Source of the DNA: Brachionus koreanus
Lineage: Eukaryota; Rotifera; Eurotatoria; Ploima; Brachionidae
Direction of reading: 5' to 3'
Assembly: GCA_016987375.1 (NCBI GenBank)
Contig: PJRA01000216.1
Coordinates: 1,429,421 to 1,493,420 of the forward strand
DNA: 64,000 bases
Shown here: positions 1 to 12,839 of the stretch, piece after piece
Position numbering within the stretch: the stretch's first letter is position 1
Layout: each line of letters opens with the position of its first letter
Notes under the pieces: generated by a model
What the model was told of the DNA's origin: nothing
Database searches by the model: none
The model's input: the letters and a program-made list of their open reading frames with translations, nothing else
Made by a program: the position numbers and the translations under genes

Positions 1-3000
1 AATAAAATAAAATAGAGATAAAATCAAATTTGAATACAGAATTTTATTAGTATTAGACATTTTGATCTGTCCTAAAAGCAGATCTATATTCAAAGAGTAT
101 TCAACATTATGAATAATTCTAAGTTTTTCAGATAGATCTAAGACGATTTTCTATTCTTAATCTAATTTAATAATCATGTCTCGTGGCTAATTAATTAATT
201 TTGATGATTTTTTTTTGTTAAATCTAAGCATTAAATATTTTATATTTATTTTAAAAAATAATTTGATAAAATATCGATTTTTTTTTTAAACAAACAAAAT
301 TGGAATCTAAGTTTATGGAAATTAATTTTTTTTGTTTTCAAGTTTTTTTAAGTTTGATTTTTTTATTAGAATTAAAATTCAAAATGTTCAATAAAAAAAG
401 TCTTGTTTAATTTTAGACTTTTGAATACTCTAAGTTTATAATTAAGTATCGAATTTTATTTTTGCTGAATCAATTTAACAATAAAATTTTAATGACCAGT
501 GTTGAAAGTTAATATTTTCGACCAGTCTAGATCTTAATTTTAGATTAGATCAAATCTTATCTCGTATAACCGTCTTAAATTCGATGATTTTTTTAATTAT
601 TCAAATTATGGCCATCTATATGTATTAACCGAATAAAATTGCTTCACATTAATGCACGCATGTGTTCGCTCACTGTTGATTTGGCATCTAGAGATTCGGT
701 AAACCGAAACCATGTAAATGAATTTGGGCAAATTAGATAAAAACTTTCAAATAAGTGAAAATTTAATTAAAATTTTCAACACTTAAGATTTTTGATTAAG
801 GAAGCACAACAATTTTCTCGTTCTAACACAATCTAGCGCCATTAGGCTTTGTTTTGTTCGAGACCACTCCCCAAATCTTAAGATCCGAGTATGTGATTTT
901 TAAGAATTTTATATTTGATTTGTATTGAAACATGATTTTTAATTGAGTAAATAATTTTTAATTTAAGTTTAAAAGAAATTATCTCGAAGGGAAAATTGAT
1001 CAATTAATCCATAGAAAAGAATTTCCTTTATGCTTTATGGCTTAAGATTTAAATATTTCTAGTTATTTAAATTAAAAAATCTTAAAAATATCACATACAA
1101 TCACTCGAAAGAAATTATCTTGTAGTTGGCAAATTTAACACAGGAAACAATAAAAATCAATACGAAAAAACAAAACTCCAAATCCATAATATTTAACAAA
1201 TTGAAATTTTGTTTAAAAAAAATAAAGATTTTGTTTTAAGCTGTAAATTTTCGTGTCATTCAAAAATTACTACTTCTAATTTAATACAAATATGTTCTTA
1301 TTTCTCTTTTAAAATAATAATCAATTAAGCCTCAAATATTTACATTAGATATTCCGTGGCAATACCATGCTAAAAACAAGTTAATACAAATGTGTAAAAT
1401 TTCAAGCTAAAATACAGAATGGCTAGTAAGAAATTATCATTTTGAAATTTTTGTTTATATTCGATTGAAAACAAACTTAAGTGTATGTGCTGATTGTTCA
1501 GTTTTTAAGTTTAGCACTAAGTTAAATCAAACAAATATTTTTTAGCATAGTTTGTCCTAGATACGGAAAGTAAATGTGCAAATCTAGATATTTTAAATTT
1601 TTGTCAATTTTGAAATAAAATGGCTCATTAGTGAAAATAAAAGATTTTTTTAAAGTTCTTAATCACATTAGTAGATCATAAGGGCACATATTGTTTGTAT
1701 AGCGGGCGATAGGGAGGAAACAAAAATATTTTAGATTTATTTTTTTATTTTTAAATGGTTATTTTAAACTAAAATCTAACCAACAAATTTTTTATTTGAA
1801 AAAAATTTTAATTTTGATTGATTGTTGTTGATGAAAAGCTAGAAAAATTTATTTTTAATATACAAAAAAAAAAATTCTCATTATTTTTTCTTTATTATTT
1901 AGGAAATTAGTTTTTTTTTTTATCAAATATTAAAATTATGATTTTGATTTTGGCTTCACTTTTGTTTAGCTTTTTGCAAAAGGCGACCGTCTTAGGTGCA
2001 ACATTGATCAAACGAGCTTGGGAGACTGATTCTTTTATGGATTTATGGAGACAAAGTTGTTTTAGAAAGGAGGCCTAAAAATTTTTAGGAAAGATTATCT
2101 TGACGATTGCAAGAGCTTAGATTAAAACATTAAGAACAATTGCAGACTAGTCGATACTGATACTTGTTCTTAGAAGTTAAGTATCAATTGATGCAAGATA
2201 TATGGTATTTTCATAATCAAAATGAAATATATAATTTAAAAACACTTAAAATTAAATTTTTATTTATTGTAGAATTTTAAATTAAAATCTAATTTTGGTG
2301 AAGCGATCAAGATTTGATAGGGAAAAAGAAGCTCATAAATAGCTAATAAATAATAGAAAGCTAGCATTTAAAAGCATAAATATCGACTGCTTTAGTAAAA
2401 TAAACAAGCGATTTATAGAGAATTTTTATTTAAAATAAAAAAATTGTGTTAAATTATTTAAAATAGCATTAAGCTCATCTTTTCTATAGAATGCCACATT
2501 GCCGAGAACTAACAAAAAAATCTATAATAAAAAATTTAATAATAAATGAATCCTGCTAAGGCAAAATAAACTTCATTTTAAAAATTGTTATTTATCTAAG
2601 AAAATAATAAAATGTTTAATTTTTTTTTTATTTTTTATTTCGCATATTTTTTATTCATTTTCGCAAATCGAGCCAACAAAAATAAAAATCAAAAATCAAT
2701 AAATTTAAAATAAAAAAAAATAAGATAAAATCAAAAATTTGTTGAAAGCAAAATTAATAATAGAAATATCTATCAGTTTTAAGAGTAGAGTTAGGATGTG
2801 CATGCGTGCGTATACTAAAAAGCGTAGCCAATCAAGACAACCATTCTCTGTCTGATTAATTATTTCTAGTGCCGGACTGATATTAAATTTTTAACTACTT
2901 TTAATAAATTTCTCTTTATCTCAGTTTTCTAATCTAAATTTTATAGTTTTATGGAATTTAATTAAAAATTCTAAATCTCGTAAAAGATAGAGAGCTTTAC

Positions 3001-3972
3001 TTTTATTTGAAATTTTTGGTTATCAGTTGCAATTAATAATAGTTAAATCGTTTTTTATATGTATATGTGGCTGATTTTTCTTCTTTATTTTATTTGATTG
3101 ATTTAATATTTCAATCATTGAATTTGAAAAATTTAATCTAAGATAAATCATACAAATTAGTTTTAATCTCTCGAGTTAAATTCAGAAGAATCATTTGAAA
3201 ATTTTCATTTAAAAACATCAAAATTTGAGCTAACTGACTTTTGCGGATTAGGGCATTTCTTTTCGAAACAGAGTATTTTTTGCTTCAAGTGGCTTTAGTG
3301 GCAATCAACAACGACTTTTTTCACATTTGCCTCGAGCAGCCCATTTCACAAATTTCACATATTCAAATTACATTATTCTAAGTTATTTGTAGTGGGATAA
3401 TAATTTTTCAATTAATCAGGTACGATTAGCGGGCTTCAAATTAGTTGAGAAGAAGAGCGGAAATTCAAACTAGATTTTTTTTCTATTTTAATCAGAGTCT
3501 GATTGAGAAGAATTCTTGATATTTAGAGCAAAATAAAAAAAGAGAATATTAAAAGTTAAATTAAATTATTATGGCTCTAGATTAATGCTACTAATCTTAA
3601 ATTTAAGATGCAGAACAAGAAAAATATTGATTGACCCGCAACAAAATCGATTTTAGAACAACAACACACAGTAAACTTTAATGCTTATTTTAATTAATGT
3701 CTGAAAATAAATTCTTAAAAATGAAAAAAAAAAACTTAAATTTAAACAAGAACTAAATTAAAGATAGGATATGATAATTGATTTGGGGAATTAGAATTCC
3801 ATCCAAATGCTTGATTTAGCATTTGTTTATCGAATTCTCAAGATTTCGAATTTTCTTCTTCAAAAAATAGAAAAATGAAACAAAAAAAAAGGTTAACAAT
3901 TCAAATATTTACTAATTTTATAAAGATTAAATAAATAGTAATCGTTAAGAAATGTTTTTGTTGTACGAATAA

Positions 3973-3998
3973 GAGACTAGTTAAGGCGAGCTAGTCTC
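3973..3998. repeat. Short hairpin, 8-bp stem
   Basis: GAGACTAG at 3973-3980 is perfectly complementary to CTAGTCTC at 3991-3998 across a 10-nt loop. No flanking feature gives it a function. Confidence 0.4.
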
Positions 3999-4581
3999 CC
4001 AATAGATTAAGATATTACCGAGCTGACTAACTGGCTTAGCTCTAACTTAATCATTTATTCATAAAATACCAATCGAAAATTAGTAAATTTTATTTTGTTT
4101 AAATAAGTCTTAAATTTAAAAATTAATTTAATTTTTTTTATTTCGCTTTTTTTGTATTCGATTGTTAATCTTTTTAAAAATAGAGACAACTTATGTCTAG
4201 CTGAACGATTTTAGCTTCGTTCTAGATTGGTCAATAGTAAGTAGAGTAGTAAGTAAGAAAAATTTTTTTTGTATTTGCTTAAAAAATAAAATTTTTCCTC
4301 TCTATCTATTATTATCCATACAAATCTAGATAAATAAATAACTTGAAAAAAAATTATTTTATTTTTTTTAAATAAATCTAACAGAAACAAAAATTAAATA
4401 ACTAAAAAGATTAACTTTAGATTTTAGTTTAGTTTAAAGAGGTCAATTATTTTTTTTTCTAAGTAAAAAATTTAATTATTATAGCTTCTCTATATTTTGA
4501 CTAGATTAGACTAGTTATAACATTTTTTTTCCTCCTTGTGAAGCATAGGCTCATTTAATTTCTTTGTAACTATCTAAATTC

Positions 4582-4650
4582 TTGGACGGCCGAGTAGTTT
4601 GTCCAAGGCGCTTACAGTCGGAACTGAATGGGGATTTGAACCCCCTGTTT
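4582..4650. other. tRNA-like hairpin cluster, probably a decayed tRNA-derived element
   Basis: The plus strand has a D-arm/A-box-like stretch, GGCCGAGTAGTTTGTCCAAG, resembling class II tRNA-Leu/Ser. It is enclosed by a 6-bp TTGGAC/GTCCAA pair. A 4-bp CAGT/ACTG pair follows, then a GGGG-ATTTGAA-CCCC hairpin. That last hairpin is a perfect T-arm when read on the minus strand, opposite to the D-arm. No normal acceptor stem or 7-nt anticodon loop can be drawn, so it is not a functional tRNA as it stands. A rearranged tRNA-derived SINE head is one explanation. Confidence 0.3.
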
Positions 4651-5148
4651 CAAATAATAACAATTGAAATAATCATTTAAGAAGATGATTTTTTTGGTTG
4701 TAATATGTTATCACAGATTTTTTCATTAGACTTTTAATCAATTTTAATTAAAATATAATTTATATTATTTAACTTAGTACATAAATTACTAACTACTTTA
4801 GGACAGGGTTGGCATTGAATTGCAATATTAAAAAGGTTCTACTAATCGTCTTCAGACTTCTTTACTTCTAGTCAATTTGAAACAAACTAACTGCACTAAA
4901 AGGATGTTATTTTTACTTTTGAATTTTGCACGAGTATGCCAAGCGTATCAGCTCAGATATGTTTTTTTGTTGGGTGTTGACTTTTTTGTTTGAATTAGAA
5001 AAAAAATCTTAATTAAGAGGAAAATGTTATCTATATTTATTTTGTTTATTGAATGTTTACGTAACCCGGGGATTTAGTGTTTGTAGACGAAATTAATTTT
5101 TTGTTTTAACAAGATTTTAATTTTCAAATGGTCAAGCCCATGCAGCTC

Positions 5149-5164
5149 TGTGTGTGTGTGTGTG
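5149..5164. repeat. (TG)8 microsatellite
   Basis: Eight perfect TG units in AT-rich spacer DNA. Confidence 0.9.
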
Positions 5165-5448
5165 TAGCCAATTAAAACATTAAGAAAATTAACAAAGCTA
5201 AAATTCTCGATTGGTTTTGCTAAGTCGACAAAATCCCCGCCCAATTCAAATAAAAAATTCAAAAATTTTCTTATCTATCTGGTTAAAATTGAAAATATTT
5301 TAAAATCTGATTAGACGATAAATCTTTATCGAAGCAAGCGAGTTAAATGGAATTAATTAAATTTAGTATCGAATTGCATTCGATTTTAAATTTAACTTTT
5401 TTTTTATTTTTCGTTATATTTTGTTTTTTTTAATTTGAACTGGAGAAA

Positions 5449-5464
5449 GAGAGAGAGAGAGAGA
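5449..5464. repeat. (GA)8 microsatellite
   Basis: Eight perfect GA units 2.5 kb upstream of the zinc-finger gene. GA tracts can bind GAGA-type factors in animals, but nothing else here supports that. Confidence 0.85.
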
Positions 5465-6452
5465 GCAATTTTTTCTCCTGGGAGACTTTGAATCCAAAAC
5501 GGCACGAGAGCGGGCTTAATTTATTAAAATTTAGATCTAATTAGCCTGGAATAATTTTGAATTTTTCTTAAAGCTTCTTTACAAAATTTAATTAATTTTA
5601 TTAAAAATATGTACAAAGATAAGATTTTTTTTCTTAATTAAAAGCGTTTTCAAATTTGTGCCCCCTCGAACTAGTTTCTTATTTCTGACATAGAAAACAC
5701 CCGAAATCAATCAAATTGATTTATTTATCTTCTTATTTTTTTCCTGTTTCAAGAATCTCAGATTTCAATCGTGTGCTTCATTTGAACAATTTAAAGAACT
5801 ATTTCTCTTTTTTTTTCTCCTTTTTTTTTGTTTTTTATTTTTCAAATCCCTGCTGCATGTTTATACTTAAAATTGTTTACAAAATTAATAATCGAAAACT
5901 TATGTTTTAGTTATTATTCTTTGTTAATGTCCGTGCCGAGGCGGATCAGCGCAAAAAAATGTTTAAAATTAACCGTTGGAATCAATGATTCAGAAAATGA
6001 GAAACAAATTTTTTTTAAGATTTTCTAGGGGGTTTTCTTCTTTATCTCTTTTGTTTATGATTTGAGGCCACATGCGCTTTTCTAAATTTAAGATTTAATT
6101 AAAAATTCATTAGTCTGACAAACCGAAATTATTGAGTTCATTAAAAATTTAAAATTCCGTTCGATTGGAAATTTTTCCTCCCTTTTTTTTTCTTTTCAAA
6201 ATCAACAACAACACATTTTTCGAATTAATTTTGTTTAATTTGTATCAAATGTGTTCTTAATTAATTTTAAGAAACTTGAAAACAAAAATATTGTCTAAAG
6301 CTGACCGCCAATGGTCAAAGCAATTAATTTTCCACAAAAGTTGATAAGTTCAAACTATTTATTTTAATATTTATCGACATGAAAATTGATTAATTAAATT
6401 CAAGTTTAATTTTAAACTTGGAATATTTATAAATTCAACATTTCTTTCGAAT

Positions 6453-6507
6453 CGCCTGTCAAATCAATGAACTGCTTGACTGGCTAGCTAATTTCAGATG
6501 ACAGGCG
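6453..6507. promoter_or_regulatory. 9-bp inverted repeat with TALE-homeodomain-like cores
   Basis: CGCCTGTCA at 6453-6461 is repeated inverted as TGACAGGCG at 6499-6507, 37 nt apart. Each half holds CTGTCA/TGACAG, the known core bound by TALE homeodomain proteins (Meis, TGIF). A CACGTG E-box lies about 60 nt further on. The stretch is less AT-rich than its surroundings and lies 1.5 kb upstream of the zinc-finger gene. Enhancer function is inferred only from motif clustering. Confidence 0.25.
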
Positions 6508-7884
6508 TTTCATGTCTCCACAGAAGCTAATTTATACATGAATGAATCAGTAGATCACCAAGTTTCCGACCACGTGACATTAAAATTAGCATACTTCAAA
6601 GCTTCTTATAGTCCCTCTCTTAATTATTACAGGCAATTAATTAACAAAGTACTAATCACCGCTGCCAGTTTATCAAATTTAATTTTTGTTTTTAAATTTT
6701 TTTTTTTTTTTCAATACAATGATTAACTTTTAGAAACTTTATCAAGTTTATTTAATTAAAATATAATTTAGAGAGCAAAGTTCATCTTGCCTTCTTTACA
6801 GCCAGTCTGCTAGGAATATTTTTGTAATTTATAATTGCAGCTTATCAAAAACGGTTCTAAATTTCTGATGTGTAGCATTAGGTCGTTTAGAGAAGATCAA
6901 GTTTGTACTAAGAAAATATGACAAAACCGTTATGTTATCTAAAGGGTGTGACAATTTTTTTTTTCGTTTTTGAAACATTCCCACTAATCTAAAACAAATT
7001 AGTTTTTTTTTTCGATTTTATTCTCAAATAAAAAATTTTAATACATGACGACAAGTCAATAGTATAAAATTTAGGTTTCAATTAATTGTCTATGTCTAAT
7101 TTTTATTCAGCATTTTATTTTTTAATTATTGACAAGCAAACAACAACAACAACAACTAAAATATTATATTTTAATGTGAGAGAAAAATAATCAAAATAGC
7201 ATTATTTGAAAAATAAATAAAACTTCTAATTTTCAAGACTTTTATTTAGCATCCGTTTTAATTGAAACTTAATATTTTATTTATTTAATTTAGTAAGAAA
7301 AAATTTCGTAATTATGAGATAACATTTTAGACATATAGAATTTAACTGTTAAATTTAGCATACATGGCCAATGTGAACTAATGTAAACTTTAGCGTTTGA
7401 TTGTAATTGAAACAATCTGTAAAAACAAACAAACTAATTCCGGATGTGGTCAGTCAATCTGAATTTAGTTTGAAACAAAAAAAAAATTAAAAACGGATGC
7501 TAGTTTTTGTTGCGGAATCAAATCAAATTGAACGCATATTTTATTTAAATAAAAATAGAAAAGTTATTCAATAGTTTAAATTAAGCCGAAGAAGAGACCA
7601 GCTCTTTTAAGTTAATTAATATTTAGTTTGCGTGTGGCTAGCGAAAAAATAACGAACGCTTAAGTCCAGTAGCCAGTCAGGTTCGCTTCAGGAAATCGAA
7701 CATAAAACAACATTCGAAATAAGATTAATAACTATAATTATGATTAAATAAATCCCCCTAGAATACGAACAAAGAGATCGGTTTTCTATCAATCGAAATC
7801 GATTAAATTTTAATAAACTTTAAATTCACGCGATTTTTAAAAATCGATATTGCCTGGTACGCCACTGAGAACCACACTTACTGA

Positions 7885-7925
7885 CACTCAAATTTTAATT
7901 TTTTCTTTTTTTAATTTTTTCCTAG
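7885..7925 (+). promoter_or_regulatory. Strong 3' splice acceptor ahead of the zinc-finger ORF
   Basis: A long pyrimidine-rich run ends in TTTTTTCCTAG at 7915-7925, 83 nt before the chosen ATG. This is a textbook acceptor, so the transcript probably has an upstream non-coding exon or receives a spliced leader here. A candidate donor, CTG|GTACGC, lies near 7858 but is unproven. Confidence 0.45.
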
Positions 7926-8008
7926 AGTATCTTTTGTTTTTGTTAATGAACGAGATTATCGACAACGAGCAGTAAAAAATAAAAAAAAAATTCAGAAAAG
8001 AGTTCAAC

Positions 8009-8809
8009 ATGCACAAAGTGATGGGTTCGTCGACAAATGGCAATTCGCCGTCAGTGAACAATTCGCTGAAAAACAAGCTTAAAATGACATCCAACCAGAC
8101 AGACGGGTCAAGCACCCAATTCGACATAAACTCGCTGATGATGGCCGCGGCGCTCATGGCCGCTCAGAACCCCTCGCAGCACTTATTCAACCAATTCAAG
8201 CAGAGCGACGAGGTCCAGATGGACGACGACGAAAGCGACTCGAACTACTTGAACAAAGTACGTCGGCTAAAGCCTCTAAGTAGTCTAAACGAAAAGGAGA
8301 TGAGCGAGCCGAACGACAACGATGATTTGAAGCAAACGGCCACCGGCGCCAAAAAGCGCAAGCGAACTATAAACTCTCAAATGAGCAATGCACAATTTGA
8401 CGAAGCGGACGGCGAAGACATGATCGAAGAGTCGAATAACGAAAATTTGGACTCGGTGTCGTTGCACAAGTCAAGACGAAAGTCAAGAATATCTCAGCAT
8501 TTGAACGAATCGTCAAATAAAATTATAAATGACGAGTCAAATCAAGACTATGATGAGCACGATGAGGAAAAGGATGAGAGAAATGGAAGAAAATCGCCCA
8601 ATTTGAGCGAATACGATGAACAAGAGGATGGACAAGTGGCTCAGAAGAATATGTCTTTTATTAGCCAGGATAATAATGAATATTCGGACGCTAATCACTA
8701 CTATGATGAAGATGATGAGGATGAGACTAGCAGCAAAAAATCTCGATTAGATGATGGCAAAAAAATGACTAAAACAAACTCATTTTCAACCCTACAACAA
8801 CAACAACAA

Positions 8810-8866
<57 letters not shown>

Positions 8867-11122
8867 TTATTTGCAATTGCGGCCGCTGCAGCTGCGCCTC
8901 AATTCAATCAGCCAGGCTCGAAAATATTTCATGTAGACGCCTATTGTTATTTATGTAAAAAAGAATTCTGCAACAAATACTTCCTTAAAACGCATTTGGC
9001 CAACAAGCACAAAGTGTTCTTGAATGGCTCAGATTTGAACACTTTATCCGGCGCTTCCATGTCAAAGCTTCAAAACGATCTAAATGATAAAAATAAGCAA
9101 AAAACGCCCATTAACAACAATCAAAATAGATCGTTTTCGGCCTCCTCTTCAGCGTCGACCAATTCCGAGACATCTTCCGCTTCTATTTCGCCAGTGCCCC
9201 ATCAGACCTATCAGGCCATGTCGTCTGGTTCATTCACCAATGGCAAAATGGCCAAAACTCACGAAGAACTGATTATGAACGCCTATCAAAAGCTGGCACA
9301 TGATAACATTGGACAAAACTCGAATGGCGTTGTCGAAGACTTTTGCGAATTGTGCAACAAACAATTTTGCAATAAGTACTATCTCAAAAAGCATAAATAT
9401 GACGTGCATGGCATCACCATTGAGAACAATATAAAATCATACAAAAAAATTGAAGATTCAAATGCAAATTTTCAACTACAACAACAGCAGCAGCAGCAAC
9501 AGCAGCAGCATCAAAATTTGCCACAAGTAAAGTCAAATCAAAATTTAGCTCTCGCACAATCGAATCAATCGCAGTCAAATAGTTCGATTAAAAATGGCGT
9601 ACAGCCCAATTTTAATTTGTCGCTGTTTGGCGGGTCGCAGGGCGCCCACCATCCACTGGCATTGGCCGCAGCGGCCGCCAACATGATGTTCGTCAATCCG
9701 TACATGTCACCAATGATGCAATTGCCGCATGTACTCCCAGTCAATTCACAGACCAATATTCCTTCGAATGCCAATTCGACATCGCCCTCGTCAAATGCCT
9801 CATCTAATCTTGAGCTAATGTCAAAGCTGAATGCCGCTTTTAGCAAAAACGACGAGCCAAAAGAAACATCTAAACAAGCCAAATCAAATTCAGTCACGTG
9901 TGATTTGTGCAAGAAGGAATTTTTCAACGACGAATACTTGCGCTTGCACAAACTTAATAAACACAAAGTTGACAATGAAACAAATGATTTTAATAATGAC
10001 CAGCAAGGCAATCAGCAAACGCAGCAGCAACAGCAGCAGCAGCATTCGTCTCCAAAATCGTTGGATTCATTAGACACTGCATCACAAAATGACAAAGAAG
10101 AATTGGCCAAAAATTTTCTTGCCAATTTAAAAACTCAACAACAACAGCATCAATTTGCCTCTCAATTTGACGTATTCGGCGGAAACGCTGCTGCTGCAGC
10201 CGCTGCGGCAGCGACAGCCGCCGCCGCTGCTGGCATACCAACACCGACCATTTTTGGCATAATGGACTCGTATTTTGCAGCCAAAATGGCCGATAGAGTC
10301 ACATGTGACATTTGTAATAAGCAAGTATGCAACAAGTACTTTTTGAAGACTCACAAGCTAAAGGTTCACGGCATAGCCGAGCCAAACTCGATGGGAAATG
10401 GATCGAATGAGGCCGATGAGGAAATTGGCGAAATAAGCAAGAATGATTGTGAAGAGGACTTGAATGGTTTCAGAGAGAATGCTCATCTGGATGAAGATAG
10501 ATTCACTAGTTCGCCAAATTTTAGCAAAGCGACTGCTGATTCCACTAGTTCTCAAGGTGCCAAGAGACCGCCCGCTTTGGCCCGTGTTTCTTGTCACATA
10601 TGCCGAAAGGAGTTGTGTAACAAGTATTTTTTAAAGTCGCATTTGATGAATGCGCATCAGATTCAAGCTGACGATAGTTTGATTAACTCGTTGGTCGAAG
10701 CTTCGACTGGCGAGAAATTTTCAAAATTTGATTCAGCTCTTTCGCCTTCTACGTCAATGAGAAGCTCGGGCTCGAATCATAAGAGCAAAAAGACTGATGA
10801 TTTGGACGATGACGCTCTTCATGTCGATGAGGATAGAAATTGTGATAATGAGCACAAAAATTCTCAAATGCTAGACTTGACCCCTAAGACTAGTGCAACT
10901 GACTCGTCATCAAATTCGTGCAATATGCAAGCGTTTTGGTTAGAATGTCAAGATGACGAGGATAATTTTGTGCCATGCATGGTTTATTTACCGGTTAAAA
11001 GTAAACTTGCCAATTCGATTTCGCTTAAAGTCACTTTGAAGCCTTTGGACTTGGACGCAAAAGCTTTGGCTCAAGATGCTCCTAACCAAGAGTCAAGTCA
11101 AGAAGATGCTGACGAAAATTAG
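8009..11122 (+). CDS. Five-finger C2H2 protein with polyglutamine tracts
   Basis: A probable nuclear DNA-binding protein of 1037 residues, encoded without introns. Five C2H2 fingers of one unusual kind lie near residues 313-335, 447-470, 630-653, 764-787 and 860-883. They share the core CxxCxKxxCNKYFLKxHxxxxH; the third has FNDEYLRLH instead. The fingers are widely spaced, unlike tandem Kruppel arrays. Between them lie acidic and serine-rich low-complexity stretches, a 24-Gln run at 263-286, shorter Gln runs and alanine runs. A globular-looking segment near 975-1017 includes FVPCMVYLPV. I know no family name I can assert. The ATG at 8009 is the first in frame after the splice acceptor at 7925; the next Met is 25 codons on. 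The coding DNA is much richer in GC than its flanks. The stop is followed by AATAAA-like sequence near 11230. Confidence 0.88.
8795..8866 (+). repeat. CAA/CAG repeat encoding 24 glutamines
   Basis: Twenty-four consecutive Gln codons in the zinc-finger gene, starting as pure CAA and then alternating CAG and CAA. The mixed codons suggest selection for the protein tract or interruption of a formerly pure repeat. Length polymorphism between individuals is likely. Confidence 0.95.
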
Positions 11123-12274
11123 GTTAATGGCGTCACCAAAAATATCAATCAAAATAAGTTTATATGGGTATATAAAAGGAGAATGAGCTTTTTTAGATAT
11201 TTTAATCATCGAGTCATATATCCGGATAATAAATTGATTTTGTTAGTGAAATTTTGTAAATTTTTTTTCCCCTTTTTGTTTTTTTTTTCAATTTGTTTCG
11301 AGTTTATTATTTAAATTCCTTGATTATCATTTATTGCGAGAGCATATGAAGACATACAGTCTCGGCTACTCCAGTTGTTCAAACAAAGTAGTCCTGACAA
11401 TTGTATATTATGATAGTGTTGAAAATTGTAAAATTTTTTTCAAAAAAAAAAATCATAAAAATTTTCTTTTTTCTACTAAATATTAATTACAAAATTAATT
11501 TTATTTTTTTTTTCTTTTGGTTTCAAGTCGAGTTTTTTTGTGCATTTATTTTCTTTATTAAAATTAAATTAATTCCCTGTATTTTTTAAATACTTCCTAA
11601 ACATCTTAAAAATTTGTTAAATTGTTAATTGTGTGAATTTTTTTTTTGTGAAGCAGTTCCGCATTGAAAAACAACTACTGATTGCGCAAAATCACTGATA
11701 TTGTTATTCAAGTTAAAATCTAATCTACCGTAATATATTTGAGTCTTTTTCAAGCTATAATAAATTTATTTCTTTTTTTTTTTAAATTTCTATTTGTTTT
11801 TTTTTTGTTTCTAAAACTTGATTATTTATTAAATTTATTTTTTTTTATAATTAATTAAAATAAATACTGAAAAATAATGCAATTTTTTAATTTATTTTGC
11901 AATTTTTCACATGAAATACTCTAAATGTTTCATTTAAACCGACATTATTTTCTCTAAATAGGAAAAGCGTAAAGCTATTTTAATAATAAGTACTTTAAAA
12001 ATTATTATCAGACACCATCATTTTTAAAATGATTGAATGAAAAAAAAATTAAAAAAAATGTATTAAGATTTTAAGTTGATAGGAAATCAATATTTCTTTA
12101 TTCTATTTTATTTTATTAAATTTCTGTAAATTTAAATAATTTAAAATTAATTGATTCAGTGTCTGATTAAATAAAATAAAGCTCAGTTCAGAAAATAAGT
12201 TGATAAATTAATCAACCTATTTGTTTTTTTTGTATCTAGATATTTAGAAAAAAATTAATTATTTCCAAACAGAC

Positions 12275-12362
12275 TTGTGCAAAAGTCAAAAAAAGTTTTT
12301 TGTAAGTCAAGTCAGAGACTTGAGTTGAATAAAAGTCAAGCGAGTTAAAGTCAAGTCAAAAA
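12275..12362 (-). repeat. GACTT/AAGTC-rich interspersed repeat
   Basis: Multiple AAGTCAAGTC-type units on the plus strand, in both orientations. It lies some 500 bases 3' of the minus-strand RT relic. A very similar block follows the plus-strand RT relic at 30.9 kb. Shared position behind two RT relics suggests it is the tail of that retroelement family. Confidence 0.5.
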
Positions 12363-12586
12363 CGTTTTAATAAATTGAAAATTCAAATAAATTGAAGAGC
12401 TTTTGCTTTTTTTTTGATAAATTTTTATTGATATTTTAAATAAAATCAAATAATTTTTAATTTCAATTTAATTATTTAAAATTTTCACGGATTAATTTAA
12501 TTAATTTGTTGTGACGGTTAATTGATATGACCAAAATTGGACCTTGGCAACTACCAGCAGGTAAAACTTAGGGGAGTCTAAGTCAT

Positions 12587-12612
12587 TTAGAGACTTCGTC
12601 AAGAGTCTCTAA
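12587..12612. repeat. Perfect 9-bp hairpin
   Basis: TTAGAGACT (12587-12595) pairs with AGTCTCTAA (12604-12612) over an 8-nt loop. It sits between the retroelement relic and its repeat tail and may belong to the element's 3' region; this is inference. Confidence 0.35.
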
Positions 12613-12839
12613 GCAACGTTATTATTACAAATATTGCATTTTCGATCAGTTTATATCAGCTTTATTTTAGAAATACCAATCATTTAGAATATTAAAAGAC
12701 AAGTGAAAATTAACAAATACAGTCTCTGAATTATTTTCAGAGGTTGTGTCATCTTCAAAGAAGAGAACCAAAAACTGACCTTTGTTTAACCTCTAATTTA
12801 ACATTAACAGGCTTTGAATTTTCTTTACCAAGACGAAAT

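Larger units (their letters stand above)
1..7923. other. AT-rich gene-poor spacer
   Basis: I see no convincing protein-coding exon in these 7.9 kb; the open frames are short, low-complexity and rich in Phe, Lys and Asn. It holds a (TG)8 and a (GA)8 microsatellite, a tRNA-like hairpin cluster near 4.6 kb, an 8-bp stem hairpin at 3973-3998 and a 9-bp inverted repeat near 6.5 kb. As the upstream flank of a probable transcription-factor gene it is a plausible place for enhancers, but that is inference. Confidence 0.6.
11123..12839. other. AT-rich spacer
   Basis: 3' flank of the zinc-finger gene followed by AT-rich DNA. I see no coding exon. It contains the GACTT/AAGTC-rich repeat near 12.3 kb and a small hairpin at 12587-12612. 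Confidence 0.5.

Noticed and set aside
5828..6028. 66-codon plus-strand ORF
   Set aside because: Phe/Lys-rich low-complexity reading of AT-rich DNA; no start context, domain or splice partner.
9565..10011. 148-codon minus-strand ORF opposite the zinc-finger gene
   Set aside because: Antisense shadow of a low-complexity coding region.
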